DNA from: Methanosarcinales archaeon
GTDB taxonomy: Archaea > Halobacteriota > Methanosarcinia > Methanosarcinales > EX4572-44
Assembly: GCA_004212095.1 (NCBI GenBank)
Contig: RXIJ01000033.1
Location: 1 to 43,014 of the forward strand
Length of the DNA stretch: 43,014 bases
Direction: 5' to 3'
Under the pieces are notes generated by a model. It did no database searches and had not been told where the DNA came from. It was given only the letters and a program-made list of their open reading frames with translations. Below, piece after piece: positions 13,793 through 22,649 of the stretch. Every line of letters starts with the position of its first letter. Within the stretch, counting starts at the first letter, position 1. The translations under genes were made by a program, and so were the position numbers.

Positions 13793-15874
13793 TTGTCAAA
13801 TATCTTCTACCTGTGCTTCTGGTGGCTTGCCATTTTTATACTTGGGGCAGCCACTTATCCAATTTCTTATCGATTATTCCCTGCACTGAAAGATCGATAC
13901 GGGTTTTCAAAAATCCTTGGTTTATCGTTATTCACGTATCTCTCCTATCTTTTTTCTGTTGATAAAACAATCATCATATTTATTGTTATAATTGTCTTTG
14001 GAATTGTTGTTTTTCAGAAACTGAGGCTGAAACTGACTCTTCCCCCATTTTGTAGTTTCTATGAAGTGCTGTTTGCTGCCTCTTTTTTCTTGTTTGCGTT
14101 AATCCGCTCTTTTTATCCTGAGATCAACGGAGCAGAGAAATTCATGGATTTTGCTATTTTAAATGCAGTCTTCAGAGCAGAAAGTTTTCCTCCGCTCGAT
14201 CCATGGCTTTCCGGAGAGAATCTTGATTTTTATTATTATTTTGGACATTTGATGGTATCAAGCATCGCAAAGCTCACAGGCACACCTGTGGGGGTGGCCT
14301 ACAATCTTGGTCTTTCGATGTTTTTTGCTCTTGCAGTTACTACCGCTGCATCACTTGGATACAATCTTACCAACAAACGAAAGTATGCGATGTTGACAGC
14401 GTTCTTTGTGGTAATCTCAGGCAATCTCAAGTCAGTGCTTCTTGCATTTAGCATTGCATACTCCGGAATTTTATCGAACATTCCTTACTATTGGGAAAGT
14501 TCGCGAGTGATACCAAATACTGCAAATGAGTTTCCATGCTTCACTTTTCTGCACGGAGACCTGCATGCACATCTTGCAGCAATACCCTTGCAGTTATTAC
14601 TCCTCGTATTGTTATTGAACCTGTATCGTGAGAAAAACGTGGCATTTTTCACCTGCGTGTGTACTGGTTTTGTGCTTGGATTTTTGTTTCCAACCAATTC
14701 ATGGGATTACCCGACTTACCTCTCTATCACTGCTTTTTTAGTGTTCTACGCTGCTGGAGTGAACAAGAAGGCGTTTTCAACACTCTTGGCGATCGTTATC
14801 TCAAGCCTGCTTTTATTTGCACCTTTTTATGAAGCTTTCAATCACAGCGGAGTTGCTGGCATCAGTATGGTCAGCACGTATACGGTTATTCAGCACTACG
14901 TACTGGTATTTGGTTTATGCCTTCTACCATTAGTGTTTTTTGTGCTCTATCGTAGTGTGCCAACACTGAAGCACGAGCGCCCGGTCAGGATTGCATGTGT
15001 GCTTGTGTGTTTTACAATCATCTTGTTTGTCTCATCCAAAACAGGTTTTCAACTGCTTGCACCACTCCTATTTCTCATATCCCTGTGTGCATACAACCTT
15101 CAAAAAACACGTAAAAAAGATCAAGCGGATGACGAGTCATTTATTATGCTACTTGCTCTCACCGGACTACTTATTTCATTATTTTGTGAAATATTCTACA
15201 TTAACGATGCGTTTACCGTACCCTTTGAGAGGTTCAACACAGTGTTCAAGTTATACATGCAGACCTGGATTTTATTTACTGTGGCAGGAGTTTATGCAGT
15301 GTATCACTTTGAATACAAACTTAATGGTGTAAAGCAAAAGGTGTGGCTTGGATTCGTTGTGCTCTTAGTTATCAGTGGGCTGATTTTCCCAGCTGCTACA
15401 GTACTATTTAAAACTAATATGTTTTCAGGTGAAGCCAATCTCGATGGCATGGCATACTTAGAAAAAATATATCCCGGGGATTATCATGCAATCAGGTGGA
15501 TGCGATTGAACCTTGCAGACGATGTTATAGTGCTTGAACGTTTTGGAGAAAGCTACACATTATCCAGTCGTATTTCTACTAACACAGGAATTCCCACTGT
15601 TCTTGGCTGGGCTGGACATGAAATCATGTGGCGGCTTGACAGAGCAAAGGTAAATCAAAAAATCAACGATGTGAACACGATCTATACTACCCGGAACAGA
15701 TCTGATGTGTTATCATTAATAAATAAATATAATATAACTCATATATACGTTGGAACCATGGAACAGCAATACTATGGAAAGGCAGTGTTAAAATTCAAGA
15801 ATGACTCATCGTTTAAGCCCATCTATAAAGATGTGCACAATTCAACCACCATCTACGAAATTATGATTGGTTAG
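13793..15874 (+). CDS. DUF2298 multi-pass membrane protein (putative GT-C-like glycosyltransferase)
   Basis: About 690 residues with a dozen or more membrane segments. The first extracellular loop carries the family signature: NGAEKFMDFAILNAVFRAES, FPPLDPWLSGENLDFYYYFG and the LTGTPVGVAYNLGL stretch. A second loop has HGDLHAHLAAIPLQ. In known DUF2298 families, acidic residues in the first loop resemble those of GT-C glycosyltransferases that use lipid-linked sugars, so a role in surface glycan or glycoprotein assembly is likely but unproven. The start is uncertain: TTG 13793, 10 bases after tfb, is the only early option; the next in-frame ATG is far inside the signature region. The last 150 residues form a soluble outer domain (ending YKDVHNSTTIYEIMIG). 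Confidence 0.85.
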   Translation: MSNIFYLCFWWLAIFILGAATYPISYRLFPALKDRYGFSKILGLSLFTYLSYLFSVDKTIIIFIVIIVFGIVVFQKLRLKLTLPPFCSFYEVLFAASFFLFALIRSFYPEINGAEKFMDFAILNAVFRAESFPPLDPWLSGENLDFYYYFGHLMVSSIAKLTGTPVGVAYNLGLSMFFALAVTTAASLGYNLTNKRKYAMLTAFFVVISGNLKSVLLAFSIAYSGILSNIPYYWESSRVIPNTANEFPCFTFLHGDLHAHLAAIPLQLLLLVLLLNLYREKNVAFFTCVCTGFVLGFLFPTNSWDYPTYLSITAFLVFYAAGVNKKAFSTLLAIVISSLLLFAPFYEAFNHSGVAGISMVSTYTVIQHYVLVFGLCLLPLVFFVLYRSVPTLKHERPVRIACVLVCFTIILFVSSKTGFQLLAPLLFLISLCAYNLQKTRKKDQADDESFIMLLALTGLLISLFCEIFYINDAFTVPFERFNTVFKLYMQTWILFTVAGVYAVYHFEYKLNGVKQKVWLGFVVLLVISGLIFPAATVLFKTNMFSGEANLDGMAYLEKIYPGDYHAIRWMRLNLADDVIVLERFGESYTLSSRISTNTGIPTVLGWAGHEIMWRLDRAKVNQKINDVNTIYTTRNRSDVLSLINKYNITHIYVGTMEQQYYGKAVLKFKNDSSFKPIYKDVHNSTTIYEIMIG

Positions 15875-15961
15875 TGCTCTCTTTATGTTTGCAATTGAGG
15901 GCCATCATGAGATAATCGACCGATAAGTTATTCCAAAGCTTAGGTAACACGAGATGATATA

Positions 15962-15997
15962 TATGATAATGCCAATCATTGGGATTATCAGTTTTTT
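15962..15997 (+). terminator. near-perfect inverted repeat with T-run (terminator or operator)
   Basis: Arms TGATAATGCCAAT and ATTGGGATTATCA (12 of 13 pairs) around a single C at 15962-15988, followed by TTTTTTT. As RNA it would be a stem with a U-run, 88 bases after the DUF2298 gene. A TATA-like GATATATG (15956-15963) overlaps its left edge, so the same repeat would also cover the start site of the aminotransferase gene and could serve as an operator. Both readings argue against a translation start before about 16050. The rest of 15875-16065 shows nothing more. Confidence 0.55.
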
Positions 15998-16065
15998 TGA
16001 TGACAGAGTACTTCTCAAGTATATGGGAAGTAAGATCACAAGAAAATGGAGAGTATTTGAGTTAT

Positions 16066-17226
16066 ATGTATTCAGATAGAATTAATTCGCTTCCCCCCTA
16101 CCTATTTGCAGCAATTGATGAAGGAAAGAAGGAAGCAGTAAGAAAAGGGGTTGATGTTATTGATATCGGTGTTGGCGATCCTGACCAGCCAACTCCATCG
16201 CATATCGTAGAATCTCTTTGCGTTGCAGCAAGGGACGCAAGCACCCACACCTATCCATCGTATAAAGGATTAATTACGTTTCGAGAGACTGCTTCTACAT
16301 GGTACAGCGAGCATTTCGGTGTGAACGTTGATCCACTGACTGAAGTACTCACACTCATTGGTTCAAAGGAAGGGATTGCACACGCACCCCTTGCATTTTT
16401 GAATTCTGGCGATATCGCGCTTGTGCCAGACCCTGCGTATCCTGTGTACAAAGTTGGAACGATATTTGCTGGAGGTATGCCATACATGATGCCCCTTAGT
16501 AAGGAAAACGGATTCCTGCCAGACCTTGAGGCAATACCAAAAAATATAGCAAAGAAAGCCAGGATCATGTTCCTTAACTATCCAAACAACCCGACATCAG
16601 CAACAGCAGACAAATCATTCTACAAGGAAGTTGTAGAGTTTGCAGCAGAGAATCATATCGTTGTGCTCTCTGATAATGCCTATTCAGAGATCACATTCGA
16701 TGGATACCATGCTCCGAGCTTTCTTAATGTAGATGGTGCAATAGACGTGGGAATCGAGTTTCATAGTCTTTCCAAGACATATAATATGACAGGGTGGCGT
16801 ATTGGCTTTGCTGTTGGTAACAAGGATGTCCTTGATGGTATTGGCAGGATAAAGACAAACATTGATTCAGGAGCCTTTGAAGCGGTGCAGCGTGCAGGCA
16901 TAACTGCGATGAGCGGTTCGCAGGATTGTATAGAGAACATGAGGAAAATATATATGAATCGGCGGGATGCACTGGTTAAAGGGCTGCACAATATAGGAAT
17001 TGCAGTTGAACCCCCGAAAGCAACCTTTTATATATGGGCGACTGTACCGGAAGGATATTCTTCAATAGACTTTTCAACACTCCTGTTAAATGAAGCTGGC
17101 ATCGTTGCAACACCAGGTGTCGGGTTCGGAGAATGCGGTGAGGGATACATACGTTTTGCACTCACGCAACCCGTAGAGCGTATAGAGGAAGCTTCAAAGC
17201 GCATGAAACAACTCGAACTCGATTGA
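16066..17226 (+). CDS. dapL: class I/II aminotransferase, probably LL-diaminopimelate aminotransferase
   Basis: A 386-residue PLP enzyme. It resembles methanogen DapL, which makes LL-diaminopimelate from tetrahydrodipicolinate and glutamate in lysine synthesis. Seen: NSLPPYLFAAIDEGKKEA at the N terminus, VIDIGVGDPDQPTP, LNYPNNPTSA (cofactor-binding Asn), SDNAYSEITFDG (Asp and Tyr contacting PLP), and SLSKTYNMTGWRIGFAVG with the PLP lysine. ATG 16066 is chosen since homologues start shortly before RINSLPPYLFA; TTG 16057 (MSYMYSDRI) is a close alternative with better ribosome-binding spacing. A longer frame to 15979 would run through the hairpin upstream and is rejected. A general aromatic or aspartate aminotransferase cannot be excluded. 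Confidence 0.82.
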   Translation: MYSDRINSLPPYLFAAIDEGKKEAVRKGVDVIDIGVGDPDQPTPSHIVESLCVAARDASTHTYPSYKGLITFRETASTWYSEHFGVNVDPLTEVLTLIGSKEGIAHAPLAFLNSGDIALVPDPAYPVYKVGTIFAGGMPYMMPLSKENGFLPDLEAIPKNIAKKARIMFLNYPNNPTSATADKSFYKEVVEFAAENHIVVLSDNAYSEITFDGYHAPSFLNVDGAIDVGIEFHSLSKTYNMTGWRIGFAVGNKDVLDGIGRIKTNIDSGAFEAVQRAGITAMSGSQDCIENMRKIYMNRRDALVKGLHNIGIAVEPPKATFYIWATVPEGYSSIDFSTLLLNEAGIVATPGVGFGECGEGYIRFALTQPVERIEEASKRMKQLELD

Positions 17227-17280
17227 TTGTATTTATACAGAGCTATGTAATCCTGTGGTCATAAAAGAAACTCGAAGAAT

Positions 17281-17931
17281 ATGATTGACTTTGATTTGCA
17301 TGTTCACTCAATTTATTCAAAGGACAGCCTTTCAACTATTGACAGGATTATACAAAGAGCGGAATTGGTCGGGCTTTCTGGTATAGCCATCTGTGACCAT
17401 GACACTACACAAGGTGCTATCGTAGCTATGACACGTGCAAAGGAACTCAAGTCAGCGATTCAGATCATACCTGGTATTGAAGTATCAACCACACGGGGAC
17501 ATATGCTGGTACTTGGTGTAACAGAAGATTTACCACCAAAACAAACACCACAGAAAACAATAAAAGCAGCACAAAAGCTGGATGCTGTGACTATTGCAGC
17601 TCATCCCTTCAAACGCATCACAAAAAATCTTGGATATGTTGGGGGCATGGATATTGATGCAATTGAGACGCTTAATTCCAGATGTCGATTCTGGTGCTCA
17701 AACAAAAAGGCAAAAAAAATGGCAGAAGAGCTTGGAAAACCGCAGGTTGGAGGAAGCGATTCTCATGTACCGGAAATGGTAGGAAGAGCCTACACCAGAG
17801 TTACATCAGTAAAGCACAGTGGAATTCTTGAAGCAATACGAGAAGGGGATACAATACCAAAAGGCAGATCCACACCAACGAGAGCAATACTTAAACAAGC
17901 ATATCGAGGAATACGTCAAAAATTTCGTTAA
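17281..17931 (+). CDS. PHP domain metal-dependent phosphoesterase
   Basis: A 216-residue single-domain PHP protein. The metal-binding motifs of the fold are in place: DLHVHSIYSKDSLS, AICDHDTTQGA, IPGIEVSTTRGHML, AAHPFKR and GGSDSHVPEMVGRAYTRV. Family members hydrolyse phosphoesters such as nucleoside 3',5'-bisphosphates, histidinol phosphate, or RNA ends; the exact substrate is not clear here. It lies 54 bases after the aminotransferase, with a TATA-like TATTTATAC in between, and so probably has its own promoter. It is on the same strand as the ferredoxin gene that begins 134 bases later. Confidence 0.85.
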   Translation: MIDFDLHVHSIYSKDSLSTIDRIIQRAELVGLSGIAICDHDTTQGAIVAMTRAKELKSAIQIIPGIEVSTTRGHMLVLGVTEDLPPKQTPQKTIKAAQKLDAVTIAAHPFKRITKNLGYVGGMDIDAIETLNSRCRFWCSNKKAKKMAEELGKPQVGGSDSHVPEMVGRAYTRVTSVKHSGILEAIREGDTIPKGRSTPTRAILKQAYRGIRQKFR

Positions 17932-18030
17932 AAGAGGATTAACACCAGCGATGTTAGAAGATATTGAAGAGAAAACGTGGACTGGGGTGCCCCCCACTGC
18001 ACAAAGCACAAAGCATTTATGGCGATAACA

Positions 18031-18058
18031 CGTTAAAAAATCAAACAAGGATTGAAAC
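18031..18058 (+). repeat. solitary CRISPR-repeat-like sequence
   Basis: The stretch ending AAACAAGGATTGAAAC (18043-18058) matches, from memory, the 3' handle-forming end of type I CRISPR repeats of Methanosarcina relatives (…TTAAAACAAGGATTGAAAC). Only one copy is present, there are no spacers and no cas genes, and the 5' half matches poorly. It lies six bases before the start of the ferredoxin gene, so AAGGA may simply act as its ribosome-binding site. Confidence 0.3.
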
Positions 18059-18064
18059 TTTTTA

Positions 18065-18616
18065 ATGAGAAAACTGACAGTAATTCCTGAGCGCTGCTCT
18101 GGATGTCGATTGTGTGAACTTGCTTGTGCCATCAATGCGTTTGGTGTAAATAACCCCAAGAAAGCAAAACTCAGGGTTTTCTCGCTGTACCCGCACCCGG
18201 TGATTAAAAAACCTATTGTGTGTAACCAGTGCAGGATTCCAAAGTGTAGTGAGAATTGCCCCACTGGCGCTATTTACATAGAGGACGGTATCGTTAAGAT
18301 TGATGAAAAAACGTGTGTAGCTTGCCAGATGTGCGTAACTTCGTGTCCTTTTGGAGCCATTTTCGTGCATCAGGAGATAGCTGTTCCATTCAAATGCGAG
18401 TTGTGCGGAGGAAATCCAAAATGTGTGGAAGTATGCCCAAAAAAAGCAATCCTATACACTCCGGAACACATACTTGGGCAGTCCATGCGTCTTGCAGGCG
18501 TACTTAAGTATGCACACATGAAAGAAGTGGAATACTTTGAACACGGCATCGTTAAAAAACTGCGGTATGCTGATACGGAAAAGAGTAAAAATTCAGGAGA
18601 TAACAATGACAATTAA
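18065..18616 (+). CDS. HycB-type polyferredoxin, electron partner of the aldehyde oxidoreductase
   Basis: A 183-residue iron-sulfur protein with cysteine motifs for four [4Fe-4S] clusters: CSGCRLCELAC, CNQCRIPKCSENC, CVACQMCVTSC and CELCGGNPKCVEVCP. The arrangement is that of HycB/CooF/DmsB-like electron-transfer subunits rather than a small ferredoxin. The C terminus is a charged, unordered tail (TEKSKNSGDNNDN). Its end overlaps the start of the aldehyde:ferredoxin oxidoreductase by 11 bases, so the two are co-translated and very likely form a complex or redox pair in the cytosol, passing electrons from aldehyde oxidation to the ferredoxin pool or another acceptor. Confidence 0.9.
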   Translation: MRKLTVIPERCSGCRLCELACAINAFGVNNPKKAKLRVFSLYPHPVIKKPIVCNQCRIPKCSENCPTGAIYIEDGIVKIDEKTCVACQMCVTSCPFGAIFVHQEIAVPFKCELCGGNPKCVEVCPKKAILYTPEHILGQSMRLAGVLKYAHMKEVEYFEHGIVKKLRYADTEKSKNSGDNNDN

Positions 18617-20441
18617 AGGCGGATATTGTCAAAAAATACTCGAAATGGATTTATCTAAAAACAAAAAGCATGTTATAGAAGTATCTGATAATTTCGCTGT
18701 AAAATATGTTGGTGGGCGTGGCTGGGGTGCTCGCATCATCTGGGAAAACCTCGAACAGATCAAAGATCCGCTTTCTCCTTCAAACATTGTTGTAATAGCA
18801 CCAGGCCCCCTTAGCGGCTTGTACCTGCCAGCTTCCGGGAAAACCTCCTTTTCATCTATCTCGCCTGCTACAGGATTGTATGCTGACAGCAACATGGGCG
18901 GCATGTTCGCAGTTGAGATTAAACAGGCCGGGTACGATGCAATAATCATTCGTGGTCGGGCAGAGAAACTTTCTTATCTATTCATTGATGATGATTGTGT
19001 TGAATTAAAAAGTGCAAAAAAGTACAAAGGTCTTGGATGCACTGAGACTGAACGTCACTTAAAAGAGGATCTTGGCGATGAAACACTTCGAATAGCAACA
19101 ATTGGTCCTGCTGGTGAAAATCTGGTCAAGTTCTCATGCATCAACAGCGAGTGGAGCAGGAATGCCGGACGCACTGGCATGGGGGCAATCTTTGGTTCAA
19201 AAAACCTGAAAGCAATAGTAATTCGCGGCACAAAAGATCTCCCTGTTTTTGATTTAACACGACTTGTGGAACTTGGCGAACATGCCTACAAAACTCTAAA
19301 AAGTCACCGGTTATTTGAATTCTGGCAGCGCCAGGGTCTGATGACTGTTGTTGATTATGCAAATGCTGCTGGCATCATGCCAACCCATAACTTTAAAGAT
19401 ACTTGCTTTGACGATGCTGATAAAATAAATGGCGAGGTAATGGAAACCTTCTATAAAATTGGGGATACCGCATGTTACGCCTGTCCAATGACCTGTGGAA
19501 ATGTTAACCTTGTGAAAGAGGGCAAGTATGCAGGCACTGTAACCGAGGGACCGGAATATGAAACAGCTTGCATGTTCGGTTCAAACGTGGGAATTAATGA
19601 TTTCGCAGCCGTACTTAGAGCTAACTATCTCTGTGATGAATATGGAGTTGATACGATCTCGACAGGAAACTTGATTGCAGCAGTAATCGAAGCTTATGAA
19701 AAAGGGATTCTAACACTTGACGAGCTTGGTGGCATGGCACTCCACTGGGGAGACTCTGATTCAATCATGGAACTGATCAGAAAAATCGGTAAGCGTGAAG
19801 GCATAGGAAATGTCATTGCAGAAGGATCGTACGGGCTGATAAAAAAATGGCCAGCTATCAAACAACTCATATCGCAGGTGAAAGGACTTGAACAGTCGTC
19901 CTACGATGTGCGCTCTGCTATCACGATGGCACTTTCCTATGGCACATCAGATATTGGGGGACACCATGCACGAGCATGGACCATAGCAAAGGAACTGGAA
20001 GTTGGTTCCGACTGGACACTCGATGAAAAAGCGGAAATTGTGATATATCAGCAGACAGTACGCCCACTTTTCGATATGCTTGGCGTATGCAGACTCCCAT
20101 GGGTAGAACTTGGATTTAGTGAAAGCGCTTATGCAGAGTTCTACAGTGCAGCAACAGGCATAGAGACAGGTTTGGAAGAACTTCTTAAAAGGTCAGAAGC
20201 TGTGTATAACATCACCCGTGCAATTAATATCAAGCTCGGTGCAACGATAAAAGATGATTTTCCATCATGGCGATGCTTCAACGAGCCAATAAAAACAGGA
20301 CCACTGGCAGGAAAAAAATTAGAGATGGAAGAGTATACAAAAATCCTCCAGTTGTACTACAACAAAAGAGGCTGGAATGAAAACGGGGTTCCTCTGCCAA
20401 AAACTCTTGACAGGTTGGAACTAACCGATATTGAAATATGA
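18606..20441 (+). CDS. aor: tungsten-dependent aldehyde:ferredoxin oxidoreductase
   Basis: A 611-residue AOR-family enzyme that oxidises aldehydes to carboxylates with a tungsten-bispyranopterin cofactor and one [4Fe-4S] cluster. The N-terminal AOR domain has KYVGGRGWGARIIWENL and APGPLSGLYLPASGKTSFSS; the pterin and cluster region has CYACPMTCGNVN and TEGPEYETACMFGSNVGI; the last cluster cysteine is in LGVCRLPWVELGF. Length is normal. ATG 18606 is chosen because AGGAGA precedes it and MTIKGGYCQKILEMDLS is the family start. Upstream is its dedicated polyferredoxin; downstream truA overlaps by four bases. The physiological aldehyde cannot be told from sequence. Confidence 0.93.
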   Translation: MTIKGGYCQKILEMDLSKNKKHVIEVSDNFAVKYVGGRGWGARIIWENLEQIKDPLSPSNIVVIAPGPLSGLYLPASGKTSFSSISPATGLYADSNMGGMFAVEIKQAGYDAIIIRGRAEKLSYLFIDDDCVELKSAKKYKGLGCTETERHLKEDLGDETLRIATIGPAGENLVKFSCINSEWSRNAGRTGMGAIFGSKNLKAIVIRGTKDLPVFDLTRLVELGEHAYKTLKSHRLFEFWQRQGLMTVVDYANAAGIMPTHNFKDTCFDDADKINGEVMETFYKIGDTACYACPMTCGNVNLVKEGKYAGTVTEGPEYETACMFGSNVGINDFAAVLRANYLCDEYGVDTISTGNLIAAVIEAYEKGILTLDELGGMALHWGDSDSIMELIRKIGKREGIGNVIAEGSYGLIKKWPAIKQLISQVKGLEQSSYDVRSAITMALSYGTSDIGGHHARAWTIAKELEVGSDWTLDEKAEIVIYQQTVRPLFDMLGVCRLPWVELGFSESAYAEFYSAATGIETGLEELLKRSEAVYNITRAINIKLGATIKDDFPSWRCFNEPIKTGPLAGKKLEMEEYTKILQLYYNKRGWNENGVPLPKTLDRLELTDIEI

Positions 20442-21268
20442 GTGTGGGCTTTGTGAGAGTTGCATTCAAGCTTGCTTATATTGGCACTAAATATTTAGGT
20501 TTCCAGTTGCAGCCAGCGCAGCTTACGACAATTGAGTCTGCAATTTTTAAAGCACTAACAGATACTGGCATCATCGAAAGCCTCAGGATAGCAGGATATC
20601 AAAGTTCCGGTCGCACCGATCAGGGAGTGCATGCTACAGGACAGGTCATAGCATTTAACACCAGAAAAAGAGAACTTGCCGTACCAAGAATTTTTAATAG
20701 CAAACTTCCAAAAGATATATGGGCATGGGCATACGCAGGGGTTGCTGATGATTTTGACCCGCGAAGGGCTGCTATCTTTCGCGTGTATCGTTATATGATC
20801 TGGGGCATGTATGATATGCCAATGATGAGACGCGCTACAAAAATTTTGAGCGGCACACACGATTTCTCGAATTTTTTGACACAGGACAACGATGAACGCA
20901 GTACCGTAAGGACCATACATCGTATAGACATTCGAGTAAGTGGCGGCTTTACCATACTGGATGTTACAGCTAATAGTTTCGCATGGCACATGGTTAGAAA
21001 AATAGCCACAGCCCTTGCAATGATTGGAAGTGGAATACGTGACAATGAGTGGTTGATCCAGATGCTTGAGCCTGCTAAGTTTGAAGAGGGACTAAAACCA
21101 GCACCAGCACACGGACTTATACTGAGAAACGTTGAATATGAAAACATTAAGTGGGTTCTAGACAACTATTCAATGAAAAGATCTGCAGAAAAACTTAAAG
21201 AACGCCTCTCATGGCACAGCACCATGTCAGAGATATTAAAAGAGATGCAGACTACCATGCTCAAATAA
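20438..21268 (+). CDS. truA: tRNA pseudouridine synthase A
   Basis: A 276-residue TruA-family synthase that makes pseudouridine at positions 38-40 of the tRNA anticodon stem. The catalytic aspartate lies in SSGRTDQGVHATGQVIAF, preceded by KLAYIGTKYLGFQLQP; the C-terminal domain has TANSFAWHMVRKIATALAMIGSG, another conserved TruA block. Its start overlaps the AOR stop (ATGA), and the next gene, also a tRNA-modifying enzyme, begins one base after its stop. Thus the tRNA genes ride on the same transcript as the AOR unit. Confidence 0.93.
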   Translation: MSVGFVRVAFKLAYIGTKYLGFQLQPAQLTTIESAIFKALTDTGIIESLRIAGYQSSGRTDQGVHATGQVIAFNTRKRELAVPRIFNSKLPKDIWAWAYAGVADDFDPRRAAIFRVYRYMIWGMYDMPMMRRATKILSGTHDFSNFLTQDNDERSTVRTIHRIDIRVSGGFTILDVTANSFAWHMVRKIATALAMIGSGIRDNEWLIQMLEPAKFEEGLKPAPAHGLILRNVEYENIKWVLDNYSMKRSAEKLKERLSWHSTMSEILKEMQTTMLK

Positions 21269-21269
21269 T

Positions 21270-22304
21270 ATGCACATTTGTTTCGAGCTTTCTGGTGAGA
21301 ACAGGACACTGCCAGCAGCAGAGGTATACGCATCTCTCTCTGCAGAAGAAATAGGATATCGTGTGGTAAAACAGGATCAAAGAGTGATTATCCTAAACAT
21401 AGACAAAAACAATGTAACAAAACTGCAATTACTTAGAGAGCGACTATCAATGACCCATCGCCTCTACCAGGTGATAACCACATCTGCACCAGAAAAACAA
21501 GCAGTACTTGATGCAATCAACCGAACAGATTTATCCGGTTTTATCAAACAGGGTCAAACATATTGTGTGCGGGTGCGTAGATTGCAGTGTTGTCCACTGA
21601 TCAAAACGCCACAGGTGCTTGAACCGGAGATAGGCGAAATCATATACAGATATGGCAACAGGGCAGACCTTCAAACTCCGGATGTGTGCTTTAAACTGTT
21701 GCTTATTTCAAAGATTGCTATTTTTGGAATATTATTGCAGCAAATCAATCGCTCGTCATTTGGAGAGCGAAAGCCGATGAACAAACCGTTTTTTTATCCC
21801 GGCGTCCTCATGCCGCGCATATCACGGACGCTCATCAACCTGTGTGAGATTAAAAAAAACGAGCTCTTGCTTGACCCTTTCTGTGGAACGGCTGGAATAC
21901 TTGTAGAGGCAGGACTCCTAAATGTTGATGTGATAGGTTCGGACATCCAACGGAAAATCGTTTCCGGAGCAAAAATGAACCTTGAATATTACCTGAAAAA
22001 ATACACTCTTATGTACCAGGATGCAGCACATCTTGCACTGAAAGATGAAAGCATTGATGTTGTTGTCACTGATCCGCCCTATGGGCGTTCAACTCGCATA
22101 AAAGGCGTGGAGACAAAAAAATTAATTGAAGATGCAGTAAAAGAGATATGGCGTGTGTTGAAAAAAGGAAAAAAAGCAGGAATAATATACAAGGAGGAAA
22201 TAGATGGCCTGATAACAGGAGCAGGTTTTTCCATAGTAGAATACCATCAGGAACGGGTACATAAAAGTCTGACCAGGCACATGTACATTATAAAAAAGGA
22301 GTGA
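21270..22304 (+). CDS. tRNA (guanine10-N2)-dimethyltransferase, Trm-G10/Trm11 type
   Basis: A 344-residue SAM-dependent enzyme methylating N2 of G10 in tRNA. The N-terminal 150 residues form a THUMP-type RNA-binding region (KQGQTYCVRVRRLQ). The Rossmann methyltransferase domain then shows FYPGVLMPRISRTLINLC, motif I DPFCGTAGILVEAGLLNVDVIGSD, and the catalytic motif IV TDPPYGRSTRIKG. Length and order match archaeal Trm-G10. It sits one base after truA and ends the operon, followed by a hairpin repeat at 22331 that could act in termination. Confidence 0.9.
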   Translation: MHICFELSGENRTLPAAEVYASLSAEEIGYRVVKQDQRVIILNIDKNNVTKLQLLRERLSMTHRLYQVITTSAPEKQAVLDAINRTDLSGFIKQGQTYCVRVRRLQCCPLIKTPQVLEPEIGEIIYRYGNRADLQTPDVCFKLLLISKIAIFGILLQQINRSSFGERKPMNKPFFYPGVLMPRISRTLINLCEIKKNELLLDPFCGTAGILVEAGLLNVDVIGSDIQRKIVSGAKMNLEYYLKKYTLMYQDAAHLALKDESIDVVVTDPPYGRSTRIKGVETKKLIEDAVKEIWRVLKKGKKAGIIYKEEIDGLITGAGFSIVEYHQERVHKSLTRHMYIIKKE

Positions 22305-22330
22305 GTGGAGACTGGTTTTTTTTATATCCA

Positions 22331-22406
22331 CTGCACAACTTCGTTGTGCAGAGATTAACCTAACAACTACACAACTTCGTTGTGTAAAAAACAACTCTTG
22401 ATTATG
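22331..22406 (-). repeat. dispersed double-hairpin repeat, best extended copy
   Basis: Read on the minus strand: AATCAAGAGTTGTTTTTTA, hairpin CACAAC-GAA-GTTGTG, then GTTAGGTTAATCT and a second perfect hairpin CTGCACAAC-GAA-GTTGTGCAG (22331-22351). It matches the copy at 10130-10214 along its whole length. It lies 27 bases after the tRNA methyltransferase gene. The following stretch to 22650 is AT-rich and shows nothing else. Confidence 0.85.
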
Positions 22407-22649
22407 TGAGCGTTTCAGCAACTTAATTTTTAGGGGAGGGTTGTAAACTCTCCGGGTGTTGGTGCTCATTATAGAAATATCCATGTTGGAACACCCGTAT
22501 CTTCTTTTTAAATCTGATTTTGTCCTACAATTCACGTTTTTATCCAAAAATGAATCGAAAAATCTATGTATAAGGAAAACAAAGTATGTACAATGAGTGT
22601 TACAATGTTATCTATTTTGAAAACAAACATCTCGTAGATTCAGCTTCTC

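Noticed and set aside
15979..16065. 29-residue N-terminal extension of the aminotransferase
   Set aside because: It would begin inside the inverted repeat and T-run and precedes the normal family start.
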